Source: Lachnospiraceae bacterium (GTDB lineage Bacteria > Bacillota > Clostridia > Lachnospirales > Lachnospiraceae). Taken from it: a stretch of DNA of 64,000 nt. A program made the translations under genes and the position numbers. The notes under the pieces were generated by a model. That model did not search any database. It saw only the letters and a program-made list of their open reading frames with translations, and was not told the DNA's origin. Positions 37,101 through 44,100 of this stretch are shown piece after piece. Location of the stretch: positions 17,366 through 81,365 of the forward strand of contig JAGBOC010000013.1 of NCBI GenBank assembly GCA_017634065.1, written 5' to 3'. Positions within the stretch are counted from its first letter, which is position 1; every line of letters starts with the position of its first letter.

Positions 37101-40100
37101 TACCATAATGGACATGCTAATCACACTACTACTGTAGACTATACTGATGTGCAGACTATAGAAGAGTTAGAAACAGCTACTGGTTATGCAGTGCTTGTCC
37201 GCGATCTTGATATAGCAAATAAACAAAGAGCATTAAATCTTAATCCAGGACTTATCGGTATCTGTCTAAATGGACATACAATCATGGGAGATGGTAGATA
37301 TGGATTATTAAATATCAACCACGCATTTAATATCTGTGATTGTAAAATACAAAACAACACTGGTGGTATCACTTCTGATGAATCATTTACACAAGCACTT
37401 GATATCATCAATATAAATACATCTGAAACAGTAGGCATCTATGGACTTGCCATAAGAGATGTAGCGTTTGATGCAGGTTATGCCTTAAATATCGAAGAGG
37501 GAAATGTTTTTGTAGATAGCATTGCGCTCATGGGTTGTATCAAGGCAGGAACAAATGGAGTATTAAGAAGTGCAGTTAATGTAAATATAGGTGAGTTAGT
37601 TATTATAAATAATAATTTATCGAATGCTAATCCACTTGTCAGAGTCACAAACTCAATGAACATTCACGATATGGCGATAGAAGGAAATGTAATTAGTGAC
37701 TCGATAGTGATAATTGATTCAGATGCGACAATTGATAATTTAGATTTACATAACAATACAAGTTTAGGTAAGGGAGCTCTTTACATAGCACCTTCAAAGA
37801 GTCTTACTATTAGTGAAGATGTAGAAGTATATGATAATAAAGCTGTAGTTGGCGGTGCATTATATGTAGCAGGTAGAGTAGTAGTTAATAATGGTGCGGA
37901 CTTTACAATAAATAAAGCAACAGACAAAGGTGGTGCTATTTATCTTGCAGATGGTGGAAAAGTTTCAGTAAGTGGTGATGTAAGATTTGTAGGAAATAGC
38001 GCAGAAGTTGGTGGAGCAATCTATGCTGAAAAATTAACACTCGGAGACCTTTTAATTAATGGCACAGAGTTCTGGAGTAATAAAGCATCAAGCGATGGCA
38101 GTGCTATAGCATTTGGTGGAGAACTTAATGTATCTAACTTGACATTTAGATTTGGTAAGGAAGGTGCAACATACATTTCTAACATCAATAAGACTAGTGC
38201 ACTTGATAAGGCTAATATCTCATCTATTTCTTTCATCAAGAATACTATAACAGGAAGTGCTATATCTCTTACAAATGTAAAAGATGGCACAGTCGTAAGA
38301 AATATAGAAGCAAAAGATAATACATTTGCGAACATAGTTGAGTATAAAGATATAGCAGAAGGAAATAGTGTATATGTAACTAACTTAACCGATATTTCAG
38401 GAAATACATTTACAAATGCAGGAATTACATTTGATAATGTAAAAAATGGAGTATTAAATAATATCGTGATGGATAATAATACTTCAAATGCATATGGTGC
38501 GACCCTTATAAAAGGAGAAAATACAAAAGTATATTCTGTAGGTGAACTTACATATACAAATAATAAGAATACAGGAGCTTATGGAAGTGCTATAACGATA
38601 CTTGATAAAGCAGATCTTGATGAAGATGGAGGCTTAAATGTTTCTGATAATAGGTCGGCAAATGGTGGAGCAATCTATCTGGATGGAACTCTTGGAGTTC
38701 AAGCACAGCACTCAAGACCACTAAAAGTATCAGCAAACTATATAAATAATACATCAAATACAAAGAACATTTATATAGCAAATGCAGATTCTTATGTGTA
38801 TGCGACAGGAAAATTAAGCGATGACACAACACTTGGCTTCACAGCAGGAGCAGTAAATGTCACAGCATTTAAGCACTGGAATAGTACATATATAAATAAG
38901 ATTGGAAATACTGATAGATTTACTTATACTCCAGAGAACTCAGGGTTATTTATAGTTGATACATTATCTAAAAATGCAAAACAAGAGTTCTATAAGAGTG
39001 GAGTAGGAAATAATGTTGTAGTAAAACTTGGAGCTAACTTTACTAAACTTCATTTCGTTACAGCAGGAAAGACAACTGAATATGCTACACAAAATATCGA
39101 AAGAGGTGTCGAAACAAAACTTGATAAGGTTCTCGCTATAAATAGCAGTGAAAAATGGATAGCACCAAATAATAGCGATGCTTCAGATTATAAATGGTCA
39201 TTTAAGACAGATGTGACAGCAAATTATTCTTCAGCAAATGAATACATTTATAAACTATTCACATACTCAATTGTTTATACTGGTGGATCAAAAGGTGGAA
39301 CTAAAACTTACAACAACATTGAATACGGCGAAGCTATTTATGCAGATGAAAATACATTTGAAGGACTTGGCTTTAAGTCTTGGACACTTCGAAATGCAAT
39401 CACTGGTCTAAAGAGAGAATACTTACCAGGCGATATGATAAAGAATATTTGTCAAGTAGATGGTGGAGTTGCTTATCTTGATGCAAGATGGAGTGGAGAG
39501 ATACTTATAAAGATTGATCCAAATGGTGGAAGATATGGACTAAACATTCCTTATAATACGACATATGATATATATACTAAAGCAAGAAAGAATATCGTAC
39601 TTCCTGAAACATATGAATTTGCTCTTGGTTCACCAACTTATGAAGGCTATGTGTATGGAATAAATGCAGATGGTTCAGGTGCAACTTATCATATTTCCGA
39701 TATAGTATCATTTGAAGATGACATTACACTTTATCTCATTTGGCTTAAGCCAAATAAGAAAGATTCAAAAGGTGGTAATAGTGGTGGTGGAGGCGGTGGC
39801 GGTGGTGGTGGCCACGCAAGTGGTGGCACCATTAGACAAGGAGATTTAGAGGGTGGCCCTGGTGTAGTAAATGAAGAGAACCAAGGAACACCAAATCCAT
39901 CTACTCAAATAGGAGCATTTACAATTGATTCATATGGCAACATAAGAGATAGTGCACAAAATATAGTTGGTAATATTTATATAGGTGATAGAGTAAATGA
40001 TGACGGAAGCTTCACTGCTTCAAATGGTATAACTATTTATCCAGATGGTGCTGTGAAAGATGTATATGGAAATGTCTACAATCCTGATGGCTCAATAACT

Positions 40101-41015
40101 ACTGCAGATGGTTCAACTTATTTTGTAAACGGTGATGTAATGGATAATACTGGCACAGTATATCATGCAGATGGCTCAATAACACTTCCAGATGGTGCAG
40201 TTAAAGATGCAGATGGCATAATTCATTATAATGACGGCTCTATCATGCTTCCAGATGGCACAAGATACTTAACTGATGGCACTGTAGTATATCCAGGTGG
40301 TATACTTGTAAATCCAGAAGGACAGGTAGTGCCTCCAGAAATAGTAGCAAATAATACAACCACAGGTTCATGGAATTATGATCCAACTTCTGATAAATGG
40401 AAATTTGAAAATGTAAATGTTGATGGAACAAAAACGGCATATTCAGACAAATGGATTAATACAAAAAATACTCAAGGACAGGATGCGTGGTATACAGTAG
40501 ATAAAGATGGCTATATGATTACTGGATGGGTAAAAAGTGATGGGGAATACTACTATATGTCAGATAGTGCTAACTCAAAAGGAGAACTTGTGAAAGGTAC
40601 TGTTATGATAAATGGTAGAAGTTATACATTTGACTCAAATACAGGAGCACTTTTATATGGTGACAAACCACTAACTAACTATTATGTTTTAGGTGCAGTG
40701 AACCATATAACTGGTGTGGATGGCATATGGAAAACTTATGATACAGGAGAAAAATACTTTGTGACATTCTTTAACCTTCCTGATGGAAGTAGACTCGAGG
40801 TCCCACCATCAGAATGGTATATGATAGATGGAAATTATTACTTCTTTGATACATATGGTATACCTGAAACAGGTCTTACTATATATGATGATAAGTATTA
40901 CTACTTTAATTCTGATGGCACAATGAAAGAGGGTGGAGAGGTTACGATAGGTGATTCTACTTATGTATTTGATAAGGCAACAGGTGCTTGTCAGACGATA
41001 AGAAAAAATAATTAA
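22185..41015 (+). CDS. Giant secreted modular surface protein 1 (6276 residues)
   Basis: The ATG follows AAAAGGAAAAGG. A signal peptide ends at VFA28/D29. Residues 30-690 form a Ser/Thr/Glu-rich stalk interrupted at about 266-382 by a small globular domain that recurs in the next gene. From about 760 to 5700 come long modules with LCLNGH...CDC motifs and Chlam_PMP-like GGAIY/FxxN turns, indicating right-handed beta-helices. Five or six modules are introduced by His/Cys clusters (starting at 26850, 28671, 30807, 32874, 34830, 37059) and close with YTPENSGLF ... TKLD.V ... W.APNN caps. Then come two Listeria-Bacteroides-type repeats (YSIVYTGGSKGGTKTYNN...), a poly-Gly hinge at about 5862, DG-rich repeats, and cell-wall/choline-binding repeats (GWVKSDGEYYYM, EWYMIDGNYYFFD) to the end. 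No LPXTG is present, so anchoring is probably non-covalent. Likely an adhesin; the ligand is unknown. Confidence 0.9.
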   Translation: MKGEFKRIISIILIVAMTITNNGLMVFADSVDTIVDHKTLDVKETPNYYYEQTTTTVEEYETYLESQNPDVFTKEKNNPSKEKNDETESSEVFDEKKELENIETQNNEEKDNNEKENDETIDETEKEDDEVTTTKVEKEESEKDQETTLESETSESETSENETKESETENTESEETTKTIVEENNDIATASDAETNDANDTSAKEEIATKSDADENEESEVVKVSTESETNIEENYETEITATESELKTLATESEISIATSSEAENKKVKIIATVSKVSWKVKKVLVATFASINVKSGEKEKDRIDRLATYANVIIVNEKGEEKVFSVNLKWQLLKKYEVNAKSEKQDSPISKDVWRENLKVDEFIKEQEEIKVSTSNIAKIEEKIKSENEKLDDKEYVLEIAESEKELDETLESVEIKESVEVEESKEIAENIEQVESIEQVESAEQVETAEQTESAEQIETAETIESVEQVEKIDPTVAGFNSTEGTISDATIVNDDEVSDETYETELIDNETNAELAKEEVDENSDELVEATESIITVANENDFNLKSVVSTDEEISDLMINYYDLQTIYLYTVDMKYLGDEIIELIDKENSVEAKDEEIIEKDNEEKTEKGLVEKVFNFFGLNLGASAESTEKVEESKVNKKENTSFDLTAYLKESKVDILELTNLEPVVVEFDEHLLGAGATHTAHQIASNVNGDILTADNIFDSVIGGDARDMLDLSPSNTRIKATGSNIFIAGTYYLPSDIRISNHWIVENNNTLTLCLNGHNVTFATAGCVRGEGRVVVCNCGGESKITTEGPQYHWRDKWYASTSETYTKWNEKSLFSGKEVGVYAKDNNIVFANAVIKNQYNGRKAVSQMEDSEMDEPENSGDGSLVWGKKELQLYNVRFENNRATRSNGVAANAQLGKMIIEGCSFTGNQNLSNKGGAVAFNPKSTIIHNSTFKNNISFTNGGALYGRSYTNSDEGTEIGTKITKTTFEGNVARIEGGAIFMDYLCDKGVTIDGTESEKVVFKDNYAGVSGGAIAVKHMRSVDGQDVNAYSYEDPTSRNRLLNINYASFEGNAAKGIKIDQKSGTVSDDESSLRENHGGAIYLSSETLKYSTFPTDLPVKKVNIKNCSFTNNIAKGFSLEIKAKDTTGAFTGDVLAKYNVGNSGGAIYASKVAELNITDTVFDNNKSITGAGLCVKESTVSIAGGELSNGKAYNCTYNATEFYKRIVSPGGGAVYIMKGAHLSISQNTKVRANENAFYLDGGSIDLGVSEVKQNVGEYLIGYTNYKTNRILFSGVDIKDHEFSETRKDYASTLSDATIGNRSYECGIYAPSYISFKGTNAISGNKRNYYTKSGTTWVAKNEYANLVMTSSASNLKFDLSKYLFDVPFTDQDISERIGLYYEFDASGPDQIIAFDKWNYQNVRVIDEGGLWTNYFEIDNSHKGQWCEGWKFYIEKELIRMSPDIVQVKFDSFIENVPRIKPQYYNFRKSAGRKLKIATPTEIVRRDIKTPGRTLLGFLGIDKTDDSNTKYDLWDFDRCVIDPNVAVNNEIVIILVYTNDSIKIKPCGCANGTICSHDGFASNHSDRGIGTNEREARYLNYIEVATYPQLSYRYRGQKTQYVLSKDLTITSDEAKEFINGGLILNLNGKTLTYDTSSSSDAHIFTTSGTDTMRDANDAKVMICGIATPGSTERGKITARGTHKGAFISADKDVYLSSVDVENVVATSDSDKAFINSDIKEVDTDIYINDVNFENIGLNSDLINAGSRVILEKSKVTSVSLDGSLVKLKANANINTAFKLIGSEISLVPIADSLVSSDLIGPKVGTKILIASSNITNNIFDSHLIKLKESENGTASNIKLTGNVNITNNTLINGTSLIYNDASNGDDVFGETRSDNIKISNNTVPHVDGNAIISLYEKSLTFKGNVVITGNEAEGVSKATNKVSTIRSGNNTLIYFDEVALNVLNNKTKHEWYAENNNGTTQTFTKPIFTQVPGTKLRASDSVIKISLSDNSEDEAQKIYERWSIDNIIGEKEAEMTFMRDDSYNEDDPFDIYKKGTTDKESDIYLGSSFVAVRFRLYNYKEGVDERLDTSAGYTQAAIQRVEPDVYTLLDTPQYKFDFSRTSVMWEAFAYRKSDGTYDYSNERLYPEKTTNIAIKSTRSVLVSGYIYNHNNKRHVHEGNVELWTEARNEGHLQATNSFVFLHNDIELTHELLFTPETTYHLCLNGHKLIVNKDMNWFKSDTCHLIICDCKKTGSIVDNGAFTNDLIKVDGGKLTINDITVGPFANVTGGRVLSVNETVDTKIDNLLIKEIRSDETGLTNHSFIDINTNNRASISNVTIRSSVMSSDDERNAILSVTNRVANASIKIKGLKIENNEVVASSVLSGAGYVFRLNSYDNVTLESPVIKNNKVVLGAPIEIRGTGTLTSDITMKNVAFTENQKNYYKNDTTHEMLLDEQLTKGISANFAVTGFNKFNIEGGTFSGNKFNTYSETLQDDEGAVIDFVNYESTLTVKNVVFDGTATTVADKMLGIAILDRSDDLFENVTFENYNIGNSTYMLIAKGGAYSVAGTYVGRTTFRGSTNFNNNKALKVIDVESVRLDPNNENEGLVLLNGTRFTNNTSVADNGVINIGTNIVTKASGAVITKTSGTAVRAEAGEFKMFNTEVSGGSGAKASVYINNVASLILGDKVVVKDNATNIYLHGTGAVNAKIKVENNHPILGTSDINFSVTDIEYNFFDQWGENYIEKYNSSVGSSYTYLPSDLFKLDSALASSRKVYSSGDIASGDQKLWVSSSATSNQYATLVFFDRDIKGPKEIARQYIKVGLKTKLTRVQVDYISTLSQVWMVEADGLRPKEQSMWRIYSSGHFNDFEVENYETGKTYYAYLTKKHIHKICGPDSFVACGPNHADSVSHTIDYDFVQVGTNENIINEASRSNYIGLSNNLIINQEALDSLNDRDIVLCLNGYELRFEKDATLTTSHSFALTNCEKTGFVSVDGNEKTSNPLINISGALNTFSMYNITFKDFETSASVVKVSDVKIVSENVTFTNIKSSATHGIYDIESGTAYVENIVFTNNIASGSSILDLRFASFTAGKIGSISINNNTYTNKLLSLSGTGNMDSIIVENNTMIEGGGSDSYGAIYVDNGANITYANNAKISLNDASVNAESKGGALSIYGTLNFNGNVTLENNKAGLGGAIYVDSTGSLNVAGEAYFRENEGNIGGAIYSKNWSNVNMSSAIYDSNIALTHGTVAFGGAYSGRATFKNHTRNTKELIYNLNDNGLDSINIDTDTLFIDNALASSMVYLRNISSGNIEISYLSTGNSVKSFVELATGSLTIDNSVITDNTFADSVFIFENPRNVSVASISVYENKITNAILSVSGGKVDINNNMTFRDNIARLGKTKELLVSGEGGYFRATEKITRGKKYLLSAYTNGIKVFEKWDNATIDNYDVPQSSDPGHYMVTPENSDTIKLSEEDSEKGYEFYKVGNTSSQDIYIGREGVDFVKLRFVDPENDNSLFASQNIEKGKETKLDKVDTLECDLTKQKWVATISDGTVKTFVFTGVERASSSNSIDVSYSRPHLHKICGLRRIDTCHHIDGSSHLELEYQIVSNKSEFETTSDQYVYINDDMTVDSPIVLSSTIRGICLNGHTITLEGNDTYSLFNTSQELTICNCKANGGITTNDIDVKGQPIIDYSGNNLGLYGIRFSNISATDSIIKLTAMGSAILHAGRITFESNADFGIKGAIDNEFNNIIFIDDVTFDQNNNASNKAVLDINDGFNIGTLSITHNMLSSEIVRFSGSGFMAIEEIIAKENIVSTNSSVVVVESSADVNVINDATFDTNASFGSTLSIKDNARFTVLGTSSFINNMAEKHSAIDVADNCDLVFNEVVFDGNRNTSSGDSVVSFGNSILRLINPIFKNHTSDNSILLSNKAGSTSGELYLTNPIFTNNKGIAIKLDGLRNGLIDNVNIDRESANNFTNVLNIKASTVSITNLKVKEANLSGSAVVVENTRGVEFENIELNNNTISGSALSVTDNSSIVNVRGDINIYGNTADITLTNGSYLKASGVINKNSNMTFNVSNSPQKLFEGWDKNHIETYGQIASKSNPRRYTYTPENSGLFNIKGDSSYTIFKGGVSDRVSVYAGARDAYSVLSFVYVDEDYVETIIDTQNVMKGASAVDTLLDTVDSYEYELKHQTWYAPNNTTGAYDVKWEFKNDVISSINNDAEIKYVRKHIHKVCGNKYYDECNHKETLMKHTSTVVYTDATSSDAAYWPSTAEYINLLNDIEFNERLNLSNLKGICLNGHKIIVGNVSNNFMSISSELHICDCRHSDEAAIAVKSGVTLTNSLIRVNTGATFNAYNIRFKDLSLNDYVDFTTTYTYAIENSGNVYLEKPIFTGPTNTGANGLLKNNGSTNQFKIVEPLFTEITLNTSSPLLNLTSRFDIATISVIRNNGYAVPLIKVTDNVSVGSFVLLDNTGATGQGLVSIDNGMTLTLKENNIFENNESQGGGVIRVAGTLIAEKDLVFKNNVTVRGTGRGGALYVDTNGRVITRGETKFIGNEAMYGSAIYADNISETAFENMKEPYFENNTALTRGVIYWSGALRLATPTFANHMPYDVTTSKGVRTGILVNNSAGDKLMLDAPTFINNNLVGSSDSATAIKVSGLSADSRIKDFDNNTRDNTMENYLYAEDSSIVISGDIYSPLCNNKFIDSMFNIRNAVNVTLKDLDIEGQVVGNGAVSIQGAPVNIDGYIDVEGNVLANRNTAKNIYLVDDSSYLIGSGRAGNTSFIDEDSVMNISTGDRNNVKVFEGWNEYNFEHYDNSKMTSSYWKYMYTPEGSGLFEADSNQATLGYEFFKKGYAGDGDGNGDIYFGTSENFVKLKYYNDVESVEEYIAKDGDKEYYGYQNIAKGVATKLDRVDSHEYEIEKQEWYVGYETKDTYDHLEKFNPLDPRPTIAGVNGVVETFDADQEIKYHQFHIHKVCGLKLSDTCYHNGHANHTTTVDYTDVQTIEELETATGYAVLVRDLDIANKQRALNLNPGLIGICLNGHTIMGDGRYGLLNINHAFNICDCKIQNNTGGITSDESFTQALDIININTSETVGIYGLAIRDVAFDAGYALNIEEGNVFVDSIALMGCIKAGTNGVLRSAVNVNIGELVIINNNLSNANPLVRVTNSMNIHDMAIEGNVISDSIVIIDSDATIDNLDLHNNTSLGKGALYIAPSKSLTISEDVEVYDNKAVVGGALYVAGRVVVNNGADFTINKATDKGGAIYLADGGKVSVSGDVRFVGNSAEVGGAIYAEKLTLGDLLINGTEFWSNKASSDGSAIAFGGELNVSNLTFRFGKEGATYISNINKTSALDKANISSISFIKNTITGSAISLTNVKDGTVVRNIEAKDNTFANIVEYKDIAEGNSVYVTNLTDISGNTFTNAGITFDNVKNGVLNNIVMDNNTSNAYGATLIKGENTKVYSVGELTYTNNKNTGAYGSAITILDKADLDEDGGLNVSDNRSANGGAIYLDGTLGVQAQHSRPLKVSANYINNTSNTKNIYIANADSYVYATGKLSDDTTLGFTAGAVNVTAFKHWNSTYINKIGNTDRFTYTPENSGLFIVDTLSKNAKQEFYKSGVGNNVVVKLGANFTKLHFVTAGKTTEYATQNIERGVETKLDKVLAINSSEKWIAPNNSDASDYKWSFKTDVTANYSSANEYIYKLFTYSIVYTGGSKGGTKTYNNIEYGEAIYADENTFEGLGFKSWTLRNAITGLKREYLPGDMIKNICQVDGGVAYLDARWSGEILIKIDPNGGRYGLNIPYNTTYDIYTKARKNIVLPETYEFALGSPTYEGYVYGINADGSGATYHISDIVSFEDDITLYLIWLKPNKKDSKGGNSGGGGGGGGGGHASGGTIRQGDLEGGPGVVNEENQGTPNPSTQIGAFTIDSYGNIRDSAQNIVGNIYIGDRVNDDGSFTASNGITIYPDGAVKDVYGNVYNPDGSITTADGSTYFVNGDVMDNTGTVYHADGSITLPDGAVKDADGIIHYNDGSIMLPDGTRYLTDGTVVYPGGILVNPEGQVVPPEIVANNTTTGSWNYDPTSDKWKFENVNVDGTKTAYSDKWINTKNTQGQDAWYTVDKDGYMITGWVKSDGEYYYMSDSANSKGELVKGTVMINGRSYTFDSNTGALLYGDKPLTNYYVLGAVNHITGVDGIWKTYDTGEKYFVTFFNLPDGSRLEVPPSEWYMIDGNYYFFDTYGIPETGLTIYDDKYYYFNSDGTMKEGGEVTIGDSTYVFDKATGACQTIRKNN
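23487..23612 (+). repeat. 18-bp minisatellite in the stalk of giant protein 1
   Basis: Seven imperfect 18-bp units encode EQVES/T-I/A hexapeptides (EQVESI, EQVESA, EQVETA, EQTESA, EQIETA, ETIESV, EQVEKI) at residues 435-476. The in-frame period suggests length variation by slippage. Confidence 0.9.
26850..39264 (+). repeat. Long modular repeats of giant protein 1
   Basis: Six modules start at His/Cys clusters at 26850, 28671, 30807, 32874, 34830 and 37059 and are 607, 712, 689, 652, 743 and about 735 residues long. Typical starts are HIHKICG...C.PNH, HLHKICG...DTCHH, HIHKVCG...DECNH and HIHKVCG...DTCYH; the first (CGCANGTICSHDG) and second (HVHEGNVELW, no Cys) are divergent. Each then has a CLNGH-type motif 190-260 bases on (NLNGK in the first, CLNGY in the third), a CDC-type motif, GGAIY turns in several, and a conserved cap. 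Similarity is at protein level; DNA identity is not obvious. Confidence 0.85.
39769..39826 (+). repeat. Poly-glycine hinge
   Basis: GGT/GGC codons encode GGNSGGGGGGGGGGHASGG at about residue 5862. It separates the outer modules from the C-terminal wall-binding part and is a local GC-rich island in an AT-rich gene. Confidence 0.9.
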
Positions 41016-41034
41016 CAATTGTGTGTTAACGTAT

Positions 41035-41060
41035 ACAAGCGAAGATACGTCTTCGCTTGT
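41035..41060. terminator. Perfect hairpin after giant gene 1
   Basis: ACAAGCGAAGA (41035-41045) pairs with TCTTCGCTTGT (41050-41060) around TACG, 20 nt after the stop. No T-run follows, so it may be a processing or mRNA-stabilising hairpin rather than a full terminator. A second small hairpin (TTGCCA/TGGCAA, 41065-41082) follows directly. Confidence 0.55.
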
Positions 41061-41134
41061 AGGGTTGCCACATAATTGGCAAAATAATAAATTAAACGAA
41101 AAGAATTAGAGAGGGAATTCTTCAAGGGGAAGAA

Positions 41135-44100
41135 ATGAAAGAACAATTTAATTTGAAAAGAGTGATTGCAGTAATGCTTGTGGTCGCAAATATTTTTGCA
41201 TCCGCAGGTTTTTCCGTACTTGCTAGTAGTGTAGCAAATATGGTTTACGTTGCAACTATTAATGAAAAGGAACTTAAAAACTATTATTATCTATACCAGG
41301 AGGAGCAGTATCAGTATGAGCAGAGTATAAAATACTATGCTGATTATGATACAGAAGATAATATTAGTGATGAATTAAAGGATAAGGTCAAGAGTAAGCT
41401 TGATGAGACCTTAAATCAGAGTGAGGAGACGGTACAAAGCACCGGCACTTATGATGAAGATACATCATTAAAGTCAACAGAAAAATCAGATAATTTAACT
41501 TCCCCAGAAGAAAAATCTGAAAAGAGTGAAAACTTTACAAATGAAGAAAACCCTAAAGATTCTAATTCAAATGATAATATAAATGGAACTGATTATAGTG
41601 AAGAGCCAGAAAATGATGAGACAACAACTGAAATACCTGAAGAAACAGAGACAAGCGAGACAGTAGAGACAAGTGAAAGTGAAAAAGAAAGTACAGAAGA
41701 GACAAGTGAGACATCTAAAGAAGAAACAAGTTCTACAGAAAATGCAGAGACAAGCGTAACAAGTGAAGAAACTAAAGAAACAATAAAGGAAGAGAGTACA
41801 GAGACAAAAGAAAAAGAAGTAACAACAGAAAAAGTAGCTACTGAAAATAATGTAGATAAAATAGTTGAAGAAGAAAAGGTGTCAACTGATAGTGAAACTG
41901 AAAGTGTAAATGAGAATATAGCAACTAATTCAGAAGTAAAAGAGCCTACTGAAGCAACCATTAGTGAAATAGTAAAAGAAGCAAGTGTAAGTGAGGTCGA
42001 TAAAGTAGTTGAGGCAAGTGCAAGTGAGATCGAAATAGCAACTGTAAGTGAGATAGAAGAAGCAAGTGCAAGTGAAATAGAAAAGGCAAGTGAAAGCGAG
42101 ATACAGACAATTGCTACAAAATCTATAGTTGTGATAGCAACTGTCCCAGTTGTAAAGTGGGAAGTTGTGAAGATATATCTTGCAACTTATTCAGAGTTTG
42201 ATATTTTAGCTTACAATGACCAAGTAGCAGAAAAGATAGATAAAGAAAAACTTATAAATGATAAACTCGCAAAAACTGCAAGAGTTCTCGTGAAGAATAA
42301 TCTTGGCGAAAGCAAACTTTTAACTATAAATATAAAATGGAGTGTTAAAAAGAGAGTAGTAATTGCAACTCGTTCAAATCCAAAAACTTGGCCATATAGA
42401 AAAGAAAAATGGCAAAAAGATTTTGGTATGGGAAAATATCAAAATATAAAAGATGATAGCGATGTTATTAAAGCAACAAGTGACGAAATAAAAGTAGTAG
42501 AGACATTAAAAGAAGAAGTAAAAGATGAGCATGGAGATGATGCAGTATTAGTAATTAAGAAAACAACTGCAAGTGTGATAAAGAATAATTTGAAACTTGA
42601 GAAAGCAGTTTATGAATCTGATGAAGTTGATGAATTAGAAAATGAGGAAATAAAAGTAGAAGAAAGTACTGCAATTCCTGAAAGTGTAAAGCAAACATAT
42701 ATAGAAGATGAGACAGCAGATATAACTGTAGTTAGTGCTGAAAGTTTGGATGAAAAAGCAAGTGACGAAAATAAAGTAGTAACTGAAGAAACAGAGGAAA
42801 TAATTGAACCTACAGTTGCTGGTTTTATAGGCTCTGATGTGTCATCAAGCTCTGAAGTGAGTGAGAATGATGAAAGTGAAGAGAGTTCTGAAACAACTAT
42901 GTCTTCTGAAGCCACAAGCATTGAAGATACAACCTCTGAAGATACATCATCTGCAGAATCTTATGTTGTAGCAACAGAAGATGAGGCTATAAGTGTTGAC
43001 ATGACAGATGATGTAGTAAATAATGAAACGGAACAAGTAGCCACAGAATCAGATGCAAGTGAATATATAAATGATTTACCATTATATAAAGATACAGTAA
43101 AAGACGCTGATAACAAGGATGCTAATGGAGTTGTATTAAATGGTAGCTATGATTTAGCAGAGATGGAAATCTATACGGTAGATTTAGAAGATTTAGCGAC
43201 ACAGGTGCTAAACAAGTTAAATGGAACTGACACAGAAGTTGTAGAAGTAGATGATAGTTCTGAAGATTTAGAGAAAGAGTCATCAAGTAGTGCAGAACCA
43301 GAATTACTTCCAAATCTACTACAATCAGTATCTAATTTCTTTGGAGGACTTTTCGGAAGTAGTGATGATAGTACTACAAATGAAACTGGAAAAAAAGTAG
43401 AGACTAATGATGATGAAAATGTAATAAGTGAAGAAGAATTAAGAAAACTTGACAATGCAAGTCTTGACTTAAGTGATGCAGTTAATGAACTAGGACTTGG
43501 ACTTTTACCAATGCCAGAAGTTGGTGTAAATGACTTTGGTCTTTTTGGCTCAGGCTTTAATGAAGATCATAGATATGCAGCATTTGCACTTAATCATCCA
43601 ATATGTGGACTTAAAAAATCTGCTGATGGATCAACTTGCACGGGTCACACAATAGATGGTGAGACATTCTATCATAACTCTATTAATACTCAGCCAACTG
43701 ATAAAACAGATTATATGGGAATTGAATGTTCAGAAAGACTACCTCAACTTGCGCTAAAAAACACTGCTACTGTGAGTGTCACAAAAGATATGGCAGTATG
43801 TTTATTTGCTGATGCAGGGTCTACTGATAATACATATACCTTGACTAATAAAATAAAAGTTGAATCAGGCGTTAATTTTTATATTTGTACCAATGCTATA
43901 AATCTTCGATTTGCTTCAGAGAGTAGGATTTTTGGAAGTGGTAATGTATATATTTGTAATTGCCAAGAAAGAGATACTAGTGGTGCAATGACACATATAA
44001 CAACAGAGAATGATTTCACAGTTATAGACCAATTTGGTAAGAAATGGCCTGCAACTATGTCAAGATACAATGAGCAAAGAGAAAATCCTATTGTAGAAGG

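Noticed and set aside
40981-41015. LPXTG-type sorting signal at the end of giant protein 1
   Set aside because: The protein ends in wall-binding repeats with no LPXTG motif, hydrophobic helix or terminal basic anchor beyond RKNN.
41593-43455. Minus-strand open frames opposite the stalk of giant gene 2
   Set aside because: Same mirror effect of GAA/ACA-rich codons; they are low-complexity Val/Ser proteins with no independent signals.
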